The notes beneath the pieces are model-generated. The model saw nothing but the letters and a program-made list of their open reading frames with translations. It did no database searches and was not told the DNA's origin. Shown here one piece after another: positions 26,668-34,959 of a stretch of DNA of 35,839 nt (position 1 is its first letter; every line of letters starts with the position of its first letter). This DNA is from an uncultured Haliea sp. (GTDB lineage Bacteria; Pseudomonadota; Gammaproteobacteria; Pseudomonadales; Halieaceae): assembly GCA_913062625.1 (NCBI GenBank), contig CAJXWP010000023.1:1-35839 (forward strand). The letters run 5' to 3'. A program made the position numbers and the translations under genes.

Positions 26668-28251
26668 GTGTCCGACACTAAGTTAGCCTCCGAGATTGGC
26701 ATTAGAAGAACTTTCGCTATCATCTCTCACCCGGACGCGGGCAAAACGACGATTACCGAGAAGCTTCTGCTTTTGGGTAATGCGATCCAAGTGGCGGGGA
26801 GCGTAAAGGGTAAGAAGGGTCCTCACGCCACGTCCGACTGGATGAGTATGGAGCAGGAGCGCGGTATTTCTGTGACCTCCTCGGTGATGCAGTTTCCTTA
26901 CCGCGAACGTACCATCAATCTGCTGGACACGCCCGGGCATGAGGACTTTTCTGAGGATACATACCGCACACTGACGGCGGTAGACTCTGCTTTGATGGTG
27001 ATTGATGGGGCCAAGGGTGTAGAGGATAGGACCATCAAATTGATGCGAGTCTGTCGTCTGCGTGATACGCCTATATTCAGTTTTGTAAACAAAATGGACC
27101 GGGATATCCGTGATCCTATTGACCTGCTCGATGAAATTGAAGCTGTCCTGCAAATACAGGGCGCTCCTATCAACTGGCCCATTGGAATGGGTGCGGAGTT
27201 TAAGGGCGTTTATAACCTTTACACCGACACCATTCATCAGTACACCCCCGGAAAAGGCAGCGTACTGTCCGATGACCGGATTATTACAGGGCTGGCCAGT
27301 GACGAAGCGCGCGCGTTGTTGGGCGAGGAGTACTCGCAATTCTGTGAAGAAGTTGAGCTGGTGCGCGGTGCTAGCCACGTCTTCGATGTTGACGCTTTTC
27401 TCGCTGGCCGTTTAAGTCCAGTGTTCTTTGGTACCGCTCTTGGCAATTTCGGGGTGCGGGAAATGCTGGATGATTTCGTGCGGTGGGCGCCAGCGCCGCT
27501 GGATCGCGACACCATCGATCGCACTGTGGCGGCAACCGAGGGTAAATTCAGTGGTTTTGTTTTTAAGATTCAGGCCAATATGGATCCACGCCATCGCGAC
27601 CGTATTGCGTTTATGCGGGTATGCTCCGGTCGCTACCTCAAGGGAATGAAAATGCAGCATGTGCGCATTGGTAAGGAGGTGAAGATCGTGGATGCGGTGA
27701 CCTTCCATGCGGGCGAGCGGGTGCTGGTGGAGGAGGCCGTATCGGGCGACATCATCGGTCTGCACAATCATGGCACGATACAGATTGGTGATACCTTTAC
27801 AGACGGTGAAGTGTTGCAGTTTAGCGGTATCCCGCACTTTGCGCCCGAGTTGTTTCGTCGTATTCGCCTGACCGATCCGATGAAATCCAAGCAACTACAG
27901 CGCGGGCTGCAGCAGCTATCCGAGGAGGGTTCTACCCAAGTATTTTCACCGATCATGTCCGCTGATTTGATCGTGGGTGCAGTGGGCCCGCTACAATTTG
28001 AAGTGGTAGCCTATCGCCTTAGGGATGAATACAAGGTGGAGGCGCGCTATGAACCAGTCAATGTTTATACGGCCCGGTGGGTCACCTGTGACGATAAGCG
28101 CAAGCTGGAAGACTTTCGCAAGAAGGCTGCAGACCACCTTTCGGTAGACGCAGGCGGTCATCTCACCTATCTTGCGCCGACCCGGGTGAACCTGTCTTTA
28201 ATGGAAGAACGCTGGCCGGACCTTGCGTTCAGGGCCACTCGAGAGCATTGA
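26668..28251 (+). CDS. prfC: Peptide chain release factor 3
   Basis: A 527-aa translational GTPase that recycles RF1 and RF2 from the ribosome after termination. GTPase motifs are the P-loop SHPDAGKTT (20-28), DTPGHEDF and NKMDRD. Domain II and the RF3-specific C-terminal domain follow, with full family length. The start is GTG, with GGAG 11 nt upstream. It converges on the glutathione peroxidase gene with only 7 nt between stops. Confidence 0.97.
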   Translation: MSDTKLASEIGIRRTFAIISHPDAGKTTITEKLLLLGNAIQVAGSVKGKKGPHATSDWMSMEQERGISVTSSVMQFPYRERTINLLDTPGHEDFSEDTYRTLTAVDSALMVIDGAKGVEDRTIKLMRVCRLRDTPIFSFVNKMDRDIRDPIDLLDEIEAVLQIQGAPINWPIGMGAEFKGVYNLYTDTIHQYTPGKGSVLSDDRIITGLASDEARALLGEEYSQFCEEVELVRGASHVFDVDAFLAGRLSPVFFGTALGNFGVREMLDDFVRWAPAPLDRDTIDRTVAATEGKFSGFVFKIQANMDPRHRDRIAFMRVCSGRYLKGMKMQHVRIGKEVKIVDAVTFHAGERVLVEEAVSGDIIGLHNHGTIQIGDTFTDGEVLQFSGIPHFAPELFRRIRLTDPMKSKQLQRGLQQLSEEGSTQVFSPIMSADLIVGAVGPLQFEVVAYRLRDEYKVEARYEPVNVYTARWVTCDDKRKLEDFRKKAADHLSVDAGGHLTYLAPTRVNLSLMEERWPDLAFRATREH

Positions 28252-28258
28252 GCGGCCT

Positions 28259-28744
28259 TCAGCCCAGCAGTTCTTCGATGTCTGCCGCGATAGCTTGGGG
28301 CGTATCCTTGGGCGCGTAACGCTTTACCACGTTGCCAGAGGAGTCGATCAGAAACTTGGTGAAGTTCCATTTGATACCCTCGCTACCCAACACACCAGGG
28401 GCTGCCGTCTTGAGGTGTTTGAACAAGGGGTCGGCATTCGACCCATTCACCTCTACTTTGCCAAACATGGGAAAGCTGACGCCGTAATTAAGCTGGCAAA
28501 ACTCCATAATCTCTTCGTTGCTTCCGGGGTCTTGTTTGCCGAATTGGTTGCAGGGGAAACCTAGAATTTCAAGTCCCTTGTCTTTGTATGTCGCATACAT
28601 CTCTTCGAGCCCTGCAAACTGTGGTGTAAAGCCGCATTTGGAGGCGGTATTAACGACCAGCAGCACTTTTCCGTTGTAATCCTCTAGAGATTGTTCTTTG
28701 CCCTGTGATGTTTGGCAGCTGAAATCGTAAACGGTATTTGTCAT
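28259..28744 (-). CDS. Glutathione peroxidase family protein
   Basis: A 161-aa Cys-type GPx. The peroxidatic Cys37 lies in [11 protein letters not shown], Gln67 in PCNQFGKQ and Trp126 in [10 protein letters not shown], giving the full catalytic set. Bacterial proteins of this type often use thioredoxin rather than glutathione. It has no signal peptide. Its start is only 24 nt beyond the desaturase stop on the same strand, so the two genes are probably cotranscribed; repair of lipid hydroperoxides is a reasonable inference. Confidence 0.95.
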   Translation of the reverse strand: MTNTVYDFSCQTSQGKEQSLEDYNGKVLLVVNTASKCGFTPQFAGLEEMYATYKDKGLEILGFPCNQFGKQDPGSNEEIMEFCQLNYGVSFPMFGKVEVNGSNADPLFKHLKTAAPGVLGSEGIKWNFTKFLIDSSGNVVKRYAPKDTPQAIAADIEELLG

Positions 28745-28768
28745 GGTAGTTCCTCTGTTGTGAAATGG

Positions 28769-29950
28769 TCAGGCTATTTGCGCCTGGTGGAAATTGACCT
28801 GCTCCATCAAAAGGCTAAGACGCTTGCGCTGCATCTTGAGCGAATACTCTAAGGTTTTAAGCTTGGTTAGCAGTGCTGCGTGCTCCCATTTTTGTTGCAG
28901 ATGCAGTTTCCCTTCCTCTAAGACGTCGCTTAGCTGTTCCTTTGTGCGTTCATAGCGTTCCGCTTGCAGCGCTGTCCATTCATTGATGGAGTTGGTGAAT
29001 AATTGATACTCACGTTCCAACAAGTCCCGCAGCGAATCAATGTCCTGTGATTCATCCAGTTTGTTGCGGGCCCGTTCAAAAGCCGTATCTAAAATGGCAC
29101 GCTGGATCTTGAAATCGGAGACTTTATTTAGGTTGCTCGCCAGTCCTAGATATTGGCAGAGGGCGATCATCCACTTGGTCGGGTCCCATTGCCACCAGCG
29201 AATGCCATTACGATAGTCAGTCTGGAAGATGTGATGATAGTTATGGTAACCCTCACCATAGGTGAGGAATGCGAGAAAGCCGTTGTCTCGTGCGCTGTTG
29301 GTTTCGGTATAGGGCCGGCTCCCCCAAAAGTGCGCCAGGGAATTGATGAAAAAGGTCACATGATGATTTACCACCAGGCGCAGCAGTCCGACCAGCAGCA
29401 CCGTGCCGATCACATCTCCGTGCCAGAAACCTAAAAGTAACGGCAGGCCTAAATTCATGAAGGCGGTCAGTGCAATATAATGCTTTTGTTGCCAGGCCAC
29501 GACCGGGTCGCGAAGTAAGTCCTTAGCGTTACTGAAGTCCGGTGTGTCGGTGTTGTACTCGCGCAGCATCCAGCCGATGTGACTAAACCACAACCCGCGG
29601 CCGGCCGAGTAGGGGTCGCGTTCATTGTCATCGACATGACGGTGATGTCTGCGGTGGTCTGAGGCCCAGATAAGGATACTGTTTTGCAGTGCCCCTGCGC
29701 CCCAGAATGCAAAGAACCACTTGAGCGCAGGGCTAGCCTCATAGGCCTTGTGAGCCCATAGTCGATGGTACCCACCGGTGATAGAAAGCCCGTTCAAGTA
29801 AAGGAAGGCAAGCGCCCATAACCACTGAAAAGCGTCATAGCCACGATACCCCCCCCATAGGGGCACGAGGATCAGGGCTGCGATAGGAAAGCCCAGAAAA
29901 ATAACGACGTTCACCAGGTTCAGCGGCGGTTTTGCTGTGTTTTTGATCAT
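28769..29950 (-). CDS. Membrane acyl desaturase (acyl-CoA delta-9 type)
   Basis: A 393-aa di-iron membrane desaturase that introduces double bonds into saturated acyl chains. Hydrophobic segments span about residues 12-32 and 42-60, with more after residue 130. The histidine boxes are HRLWAH (62-67), HRRHH (99-103) and, later, YHNYHH. The last 100 or so residues form a charged, heptad-like helical tail not needed for the catalytic core. An upstream in-frame ATG at 29983 would add 11 residues; neither start has a clear ribosome binding site, and 29950 is chosen because it places the membrane segments normally. Confidence 0.92.
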   Translation of the reverse strand: MIKNTAKPPLNLVNVVIFLGFPIAALILVPLWGGYRGYDAFQWLWALAFLYLNGLSITGGYHRLWAHKAYEASPALKWFFAFWGAGALQNSILIWASDHRRHHRHVDDNERDPYSAGRGLWFSHIGWMLREYNTDTPDFSNAKDLLRDPVVAWQQKHYIALTAFMNLGLPLLLGFWHGDVIGTVLLVGLLRLVVNHHVTFFINSLAHFWGSRPYTETNSARDNGFLAFLTYGEGYHNYHHIFQTDYRNGIRWWQWDPTKWMIALCQYLGLASNLNKVSDFKIQRAILDTAFERARNKLDESQDIDSLRDLLEREYQLFTNSINEWTALQAERYERTKEQLSDVLEEGKLHLQQKWEHAALLTKLKTLEYSLKMQRKRLSLLMEQVNFHQAQIA

Positions 29951-30112
29951 GGGGGTTATCGGGTCTCCGTTTGACCTGAACATCGTAAACAGACTTTTTG
30001 GAGAATGAAAGTATTCCGCTTCTCATCAACATCCAGTCTACAGTATCATGTATCTTTCTTCACACTCGTTGAAGATGGATTAATAAATTCAGCCTACTTG
30101 TTAATCGTAACT

Positions 30113-30144
30113 ACTGAACACCCTCTTAATCTAGGGTGTTCAGT
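30113..30144. repeat. 12-bp perfect inverted repeat in a gene-free region
   Basis: ACTGAACACCCT (30113-30124) and AGGGTGTTCAGT (30133-30144) are perfect complements around an 8-nt loop. Neither strand has a T-run after it, so it is not a standard terminator. It lies about 160 bp upstream of the desaturase start and may be an operator or an RNA hairpin. The stretch 30145-30330 beside it shows no gene. Confidence 0.6.
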
Positions 30145-30330
30145 GGGTTGAGTACGTCACAAAATCGCCAGTCGTCGGCTACGCGCGGTGGAGCGAGTCA
30201 TCGAATCGCCGGGAGCGTATTTATCTGAGGCGTTTAAGCGAGTTCGCTGCACAACGCTTTAGAGGGCGCAAGTGGCCTTTTGTTCCCTAGATAGCCTCTA
30301 TTTTTGCACTTTCTGTGCTGCGGTTGTGTC

Positions 30331-30336
30331 TATAAT
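30331..30336 (+). promoter_or_regulatory. Candidate -10 element of the structured RNA
   Basis: A perfect TATAAT lies about 20 nt before the first helix of the candidate RNA. TTGCAC at 30304-30309 resembles a -35 but at 21 bp is too far for ideal spacing. Confidence 0.4.
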
Positions 30337-30355
30337 ACTGCGAACAATCAGTATG

Positions 30356-30539
30356 GGTTGGCACCTGTCCCAGCAGCGCGATGCTCCAGTCTTCTGGCCG
30401 CGTGGCTGCCAGCCGGTATGCGTATCGCTGCAGTGCGATTCTCTCAGACCCAGCAGGGATAGGTGGTCGCATGAAAGCCCGGCTGTAAACGTCGGCAGAC
30501 GTGAGAGCTGGGAGGCAAATCCTTATGGGTTAGCCAACC
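30356..30539 (+). ncRNA. Candidate structured RNA of about 184 nt, family unknown
   Basis: Hand folding gives a closed multibranched structure. P1: GGTTGGCACC (30356-30365) with GGT (30528-30530) and GCCAACC (30533-30539), 10 bp with a 2-nt bulge. P2: TCCCAGC (30368-30374) with GCTGGGA (30507-30513). P3: CGCG/CGCG (30377-30380, 30399-30402) capped by CCAG-TCTT-CTGG. P4: CAGCCGG (30410-30416) with CCGGCTG (30479-30485). P5: ATGCG/CGCAT (30418-30422, 30468-30472). P6: ATCGC/GCGAT (30424-30439). P8: ACGTC-GGCA-GACGT (30489-30502). Several helix ends extend by G-U pairs only if the plus strand is the RNA. A TATAAT lies just upstream. No convincing reading frame explains it. It does not match 6S, tmRNA, RNase P, SRP or the common riboswitches as I know them. 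Confidence 0.55.
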
Positions 30540-30544
30540 TTGGG

Positions 30545-30868
30545 GATAATTGACTGTTACTGGCCGAGGATAGCGCCGATCCGTGCAGGAAATACCTGCT
30601 CAGTGCCCAAGGCGGCAATCGCCATGGAAATATCTAGATTCCATTTGCTCAGTTGAGCGATGTCTGTCACGCAACCTTAAGAGACCGGTGTAACAACATT
30701 TTTGCTACTGAGTTGTCGGGCGCCGCAGGGTTGTCAAACTCGTGGGTCAACTAATCATCCTGCAATGGACTTCCGCTAGGTGATGATGGATTCACTAGAA
30801 CTTGCTGAGTTCAACTTTGATACGATGAGGAGCTATGCTGTTTATTCGGTCCGGAGGCTACCTGTATT
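30545..30868. other. Gene-free stretch between the structured RNA and the AraC gene
   Basis: No coding frame is supported. Small hairpins are visible: GGAT/ATCC (30568-30582), GCAGG-AAATA-CCTGC (30585-30599) and GGCG/CGCC (30611-30623). None has a T-run. The AraC ribosome binding site GGAGG is at 30853-30857. The stretch may be a long leader of the AraC gene. Confidence 0.5.
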
Positions 30869-31915
30869 ATGTCCATAGAGAGGGTTAATTCAGCGTTATA
30901 CAAAGAGTCGGTGCCCATGGAGTTCACAAGGGCCCTGGTGGCGCAGGCGCGTGCTTACAACTGCGATGTTGAGGCTATTTTGCGCGCCGCGGGGTTTCCA
31001 TTCGACCCGCTGCGTCAGGATGCGCAGACAGTCCTCGTGTCCCGAGAACAATATTCTCGACTGTGTTTGGCAGTGATTCGCGAAATCGGTGATGAGTCGG
31101 CCGGAGTGATGCCTGACGTGCAAACTCCGATCGGGACCACACGCCTGATTGCGCTCAGTATGATCAATAGCTCTACTTTGGCAATCGCCCTGCGCCGTGC
31201 TATTGAGTTTAATGGCGTATGCCGGGTGCGTCGGGGTGCTGACGTTAGAAATCAGTTGACCGTTGACCATGAGCGCAAAGAGGCTACTTTGACCTATCTT
31301 TCCCAAAGTGACAGCAATCAGCAACAGCACAGCGTTCTGTGTAACTTGGCTATCTGGCTAGGATTTGCGGGCTGGTTGATCGATCAGCGCATCGATGTGA
31401 CTAGCGCTACTTGCGCCGGTCCCAAGCCGGAATTTTTGGCTGGGATGCGCCATTATTTCCCCTGCCCGGTGGGCTACGGTCAGGCTGTCAATTCTGTGAC
31501 CTTCAGCGCTCGACATTTGGATGCTGAATTGGTTCGCGATGAGACGGCTCTCGAGGAATTTTTGAAGCTCGCGCCTTACTACATGGTTATCCAGCCTCTG
31601 CTCAGCACTGTCAGTATTACGCATCGTATCCGAGGCATTCTTGGGGACGACTTTCGGCAGGAGATGCCCAGCTTTGAGGGTTTGACGGTGTTATTGAATA
31701 TGTCAGCGCGCACATTGCGCCGTCGTCTAGATAAAGAGGGCACGTCTTACCAGCGCATCAAAGATAATGCGCGGCGTGATGTGGCCATCTCAATGTTAAG
31801 CCGCGATCGACTGACAGTCAGTGAGGTAGCGGAGCAGGTCGGCTTCTCCGATCCGAGTGCGTTCCACCGTTCTTTTAAGAAATGGACAGGGGAATCTCCG
31901 GGTTCCTACCGCTAG
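30869..31915 (+). CDS. AraC-family transcriptional regulator
   Basis: A 348-aa regulator. The N-terminal two thirds resemble the AraC-type arabinose-binding-like domain found in OruR/ArgR-type and many Cellvibrionales regulators; the C-terminal 90 or so residues hold two helix-turn-helix motifs, including [27 protein letters not shown] (split here as one region) and [33 protein letters not shown]. The ligand and targets are unknown. GGAGG is 11 nt before the ATG. An internal ATG at 30917 is possible but has no better site. Its stop overlaps the convergent proS stop within one CTAG. Confidence 0.93.
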   Translation: MSIERVNSALYKESVPMEFTRALVAQARAYNCDVEAILRAAGFPFDPLRQDAQTVLVSREQYSRLCLAVIREIGDESAGVMPDVQTPIGTTRLIALSMINSSTLAIALRRAIEFNGVCRVRRGADVRNQLTVDHERKEATLTYLSQSDSNQQQHSVLCNLAIWLGFAGWLIDQRIDVTSATCAGPKPEFLAGMRHYFPCPVGYGQAVNSVTFSARHLDAELVRDETALEEFLKLAPYYMVIQPLLSTVSITHRIRGILGDDFRQEMPSFEGLTVLLNMSARTLRRRLDKEGTSYQRIKDNARRDVAISMLSRDRLTVSEVAEQVGFSDPSAFHRSFKKWTGESPGSYR

Positions 31916-33621
31916 CGTATTCGCTGTTGTAAGAAATTGAGAATTTCATCCTTCGCAATGAGCTCAGGCGCTTCCCCGCATCGGCTTTTATATTCGATAT
32001 TGCCCTCGGCAAGTGCGCGATCGGCTATTACGATGCGATGTGGGATGCCAATGAGCTCCATGTCCGCGAATTTGACCCCAGGTCGCTCGTTGCGGTCATC
32101 CATTAGCACATCTAGGCCGGCCGCCTGAAGTTGCTGGTAAAGGTCTTCGGCGCACCGCGCAACGTCTTCTGATTTATGCATGTTCAGTGGCACAATCGCC
32201 AACTGGAAAGGTGCCATCCCGTCAGGCCAGATGATGCCATTGTTATCGTGGTTTTGCTCGATGGCGGATGCCACGATTCGGCTTACGCCAATGCCATAGC
32301 AGCCCATGGTCACCGTGACATTTTTACCGTTTTCGTTCAGCACCTGAGCATTCATGGCCTCGCTGTATTTGGTGCCTAGCTGGAATATATGGCCGACCTC
32401 GATGCCGCGCATGATCTCCAGCTGACCCTTGCCGTCGGGACTCGGATCTCCGGCCACTACATTGCGCAGGTCTGCGGTAGAGATAAGCGGGCAGTCCCGC
32501 TCCCAGTTGACGCCGGTAAGATGAACGCCATCTGCGTTGGCGCCGCAGGTAAAATTCGCCAGTTGCGCTGCGCTGCGATCGACAATGATCGGTAGGTCTA
32601 GCCCTGCAGGGCCTAACGAGCCAAAGCCCACTCCACAGGCGGCATGCACCTGCTCTTCGTTTGCCATTTGCAATGGGACCGCTATCTCGGGAAGTCTTTC
32701 TGCCTTAATGGTGTTCAGCTGGTGGTCTCCGCGCAGCACTAGTGCTACTAGCGAACCCTCCTCTTTACCCTCAACAATGAGTGTTTTAACGCAAGAAGCA
32801 GCATTAATCGACAGGCGTATCGTGAGTTCCTCGATCGTCCTCACGTCGGGAGTAGCGACTCTTTGCAGGGCCGCCGTGGGTTGCGATCGTTCTATTGGCG
32901 AGACAAGGGCCTCAGCCATTTCGACATTAGCGGCATAGTCGCTGGTGTCGCTGAACGCGATCGCGTCCTCCCCAGAGCTTGCCAGCACGTGGAACTCGTG
33001 CGATGTACTGCCGCCAATACTGCCACTATCGGCGATTACCGGACGAAATGTCAGTCCTAGTCGGGTAAAAATAGTGGTATAGGCGTTAAACATGATCTGA
33101 TAAGTCTGTTCCAGGGATGCTTGGTCAACATGAAAAGAGTAGGCATCTTTCATTAAAAACTCGCGAGAGCGCATGATGCCAAAGCGGGGTCGGATCTCAT
33201 CCCGGACTTTGGTCTGTATCTGATAAAAGTTAAGGGGCAGCTGCTTATAACTCTTGATTTCGTCACTCACGAGGCGGGTAATCACTTCTTCATGAGTAGG
33301 GCCGAGGCAAAAATCCCGCTGATGCCGGTCTTGGATGCGTAAAAGTTCCGGGCCATATTCCTCCCAGCGGCCTGATTCCTGCCACAACTCAGCGGGTTGT
33401 AGCACCGGCATGCTCACTTCCTGCGCCCCAGCGGCATCCATTTCCTGGCGCACTATGTCCTCTACTTTGCGCAGAACGCGCAGGCCCAAGGGTAGCCATG
33501 TGTAGAGTCCAGCGGCTAATTTTCGGATCAGTCCAGCGCGCAGCATCAGTTGGTGGCTGATAACCTCCGCATCGGCAGGCGTTTCTTTTTGAGTTGCTAT
33601 CAAGAATTGACTGGTACGCAT
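31912..33621 (-). CDS. proS: Prolyl-tRNA synthetase (bacterial type)
   Basis: A 569-aa class II synthetase that charges tRNA-Pro. It has the class II core motifs ([24 protein letters not shown], motif 2 and the later GCYGIGVSR), the editing insertion domain between about residues 230 and 390 that clears Ala-tRNA-Pro, and the C-terminal anticodon-binding domain ([18 protein letters not shown]). Length is normal for the bacterial type. Confidence 0.97.
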   Translation of the reverse strand: MRTSQFLIATQKETPADAEVISHQLMLRAGLIRKLAAGLYTWLPLGLRVLRKVEDIVRQEMDAAGAQEVSMPVLQPAELWQESGRWEEYGPELLRIQDRHQRDFCLGPTHEEVITRLVSDEIKSYKQLPLNFYQIQTKVRDEIRPRFGIMRSREFLMKDAYSFHVDQASLEQTYQIMFNAYTTIFTRLGLTFRPVIADSGSIGGSTSHEFHVLASSGEDAIAFSDTSDYAANVEMAEALVSPIERSQPTAALQRVATPDVRTIEELTIRLSINAASCVKTLIVEGKEEGSLVALVLRGDHQLNTIKAERLPEIAVPLQMANEEQVHAACGVGFGSLGPAGLDLPIIVDRSAAQLANFTCGANADGVHLTGVNWERDCPLISTADLRNVVAGDPSPDGKGQLEIMRGIEVGHIFQLGTKYSEAMNAQVLNENGKNVTVTMGCYGIGVSRIVASAIEQNHDNNGIIWPDGMAPFQLAIVPLNMHKSEDVARCAEDLYQQLQAAGLDVLMDDRNERPGVKFADMELIGIPHRIVIADRALAEGNIEYKSRCGEAPELIAKDEILNFLQQRIR

Positions 33622-33754
33622 GAAAATATCCGGTGATTAAAATTCTGGGAGACTCCCTAGTTTACGTCTGAATAAGATAAGCGTACAGCGTTCCATTGCG
33701 GCTGTTTTTTTGACATAGATTTTGATTTTTATAGCGATAGCGAGTTCACACTTT

Positions 33755-33845
33755 TATAATGCGTATTTGTTCTATAAGGGATTAAGGAGCTAAAAACATA
33801 GCTTATTTGGATGCAATCGCAGAAAACGCTTGTATTGCAGCGTTT
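33755..33845 (+). promoter_or_regulatory. HU-like gene upstream region: -10, orphan ribosome binding site, inverted repeat
   Basis: In the 342-bp gap before the HU-like gene, a TATAAT lies at 33755-33760. A perfect AAGGAG at 33784-33789 is followed 8 nt later by ATA rather than ATG, opening a 23-codon frame to TAG. AAACGCT (33824-33830) and AGCGTTT (33839-33845) form a perfect 7-bp inverted repeat. The leader is thus long and structured. A TTGACA at 33710-33715 has no good -10 at 17 bp. Confidence 0.4.
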
Positions 33846-33963
33846 CATGTTTTATATATTCGGTTGTAGTTTGTGACGGCGTTGCTTTTGAAGAATCAGG
33901 AAACGCATAGTCTAAGTTTTCCGGCGAAATTCATTTCATCTTTCAGGGAAGGTAGAAAATAAA

Positions 33964-34347
33964 ATGGCGACAAAAAAAGCAGTGAAAAAAGCTCCAAAAA
34001 AAGCAGCACCCGCAGTGAAAAAAGTGGGTCCAGCGATTCAAGCAAAAATGACCAAGAGTCAGATCGTTGCAAGCTTGGCTGAGACTACCGGCTTAACCAA
34101 GAAACAGGTCGGTTCCGTCATGGACGGATATGACACCCTGATCCAGCGCAGTATTAAGAAGCGCTCAGTGGGCGAGTTTACTGTACCTGGCATGATGAAA
34201 ATCACCACCGTGAGCAAGCCGGCTAAAAAAGCACGTAAAGGCATCAATCCTTTTACTGGCGAAGAACAGATGTTTAAAGCCAAGCCCGCGACTATGAGCG
34301 TAAAAGTTCGTCCGTTGAAAAAGTTGAAGGAATTCGCTGCTTCCTAG
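33964..34347 (+). CDS. HU-like DNA-binding protein with Lys/Ala-rich N-terminal tail
   Basis: A 127-aa protein with two parts. Residues 1-28 are rich in Lys, Ala and Pro with KKA/KKAP repeats, like histone H1-type tails. The rest is an HU/IHF-type fold: MTKSQIVASLAETTGLTKKQVGSVMDGY, the VPGMMKI strand and a GINPFTGEEQMFKAKPA arm that matches the DNA-gripping beta-arm region. It should be a nucleoid protein bending or compacting DNA. The GGAAGG ribosome binding site is 11 nt upstream. Confidence 0.9.
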   Translation: MATKKAVKKAPKKAAPAVKKVGPAIQAKMTKSQIVASLAETTGLTKKQVGSVMDGYDTLIQRSIKKRSVGEFTVPGMMKITTVSKPAKKARKGINPFTGEEQMFKAKPATMSVKVRPLKKLKEFAAS

Positions 34348-34540
34348 GTAACATCTTATAGTCAGCTTGCCGCGGTAAGCTGGCTAGTAGGTCCATTCTT
34401 TATAGCACTTATCTAGTGTTGGGTGCCTCGACGCTCTATTTTGCCCACCCCTGCGCTTGGCCTGCACGCTCGCATGGGTTAAAATCTCCGCCTTAAAATA
34501 TTACTTCACTTCGCAATGTAACCCTTGGTGGTGCTACTTT

Positions 34541-34909
34541 ATGCCGATTTACGAGTATCAGTGTCAGGCCTGTCAGCATCAGATAGAGGCTTTGCAGAAG
34601 ATGAGCGACACGCCTCTGCTTGATTGCCCACAGTGCGGCGAGGCGTCGTTGAAAAAAAAGGTATCTGCAGCCGCTTTTCGCCTGAAGGGCAGTGGTTGGT
34701 ACGAAACCGACTTTAAAACAGGTGATAAGAAAAACTTAGTAGGCGGTGGCGGTGGCGGTGGCGACGGTGGCGGCAGCGCTGATGCCGGTGCCGGTGCCGG
34801 TGATAAATCCGCCCCAGCCGACTCTGCCCCAACCAAATCCAGTGAGAATAAATCGGGTGACAGTAAATCGGGTGACAGTAAATCGGGTGACAGTAAAAAG
34901 ACAGCCTAA
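34541..34909 (+). CDS. FmdB-family zinc-ribbon protein
   Basis: A 122-aa protein starting with the hallmark [13 protein letters not shown]. The zinc ribbon uses Cys8, Cys11, Cys29 and Cys32, and is followed by [16 protein letters not shown], conserved in the family. Residues from about 67 on are low complexity: a Gly run, an Ala/Gly/Asp stretch and a Ser-Gly-Asp-Lys repeat. The function of the family is not established. A longer open frame starts at 34457, but the homologous N terminus begins at 34541. It is 50 nt upstream of aspS, a common pairing. Confidence 0.93.
   Translation: MPIYEYQCQACQHQIEALQKMSDTPLLDCPQCGEASLKKKVSAAAFRLKGSGWYETDFKTGDKKNLVGGGGGGGDGGGSADAGAGAGDKSAPADSAPTKSSENKSGDSKSGDSKSGDSKKTA
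34850..34894 (+). repeat. Three perfect 15-bp tandem repeats in the FmdB gene
   Basis: AAATCGGGTGACAGT occurs three times in a row, coding KSGDS repeats near the C terminus. Being in units of 15 bp, gain or loss keeps the frame. Confidence 0.9.
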
Positions 34910-34959
34910 CCCCTGGCCCATTATGGGTCCGGCCCGCTAATCCATACGGAATCCAAATT

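Noticed and set aside
30356-30539. Cobalamin riboswitch, 6S RNA, tmRNA, RNase P RNA or integron attC site
   Set aside because: The conserved cores I know for these are missing; for attC the end motifs GTTGGC and GCCAAC are in the opposite order to the expected ones.
30272-30553. Open frame of 93 codons in the intergenic region
   Set aside because: It runs through the candidate structured RNA, has no ribosome binding site and its composition (many Cys, Trp and Arg) is unlike the neighbouring proteins.
34736-34921. Minus-strand open frame with repeated TRF residues
   Set aside because: It is the antisense reading of the tandem repeats and Gly run in the FmdB gene.
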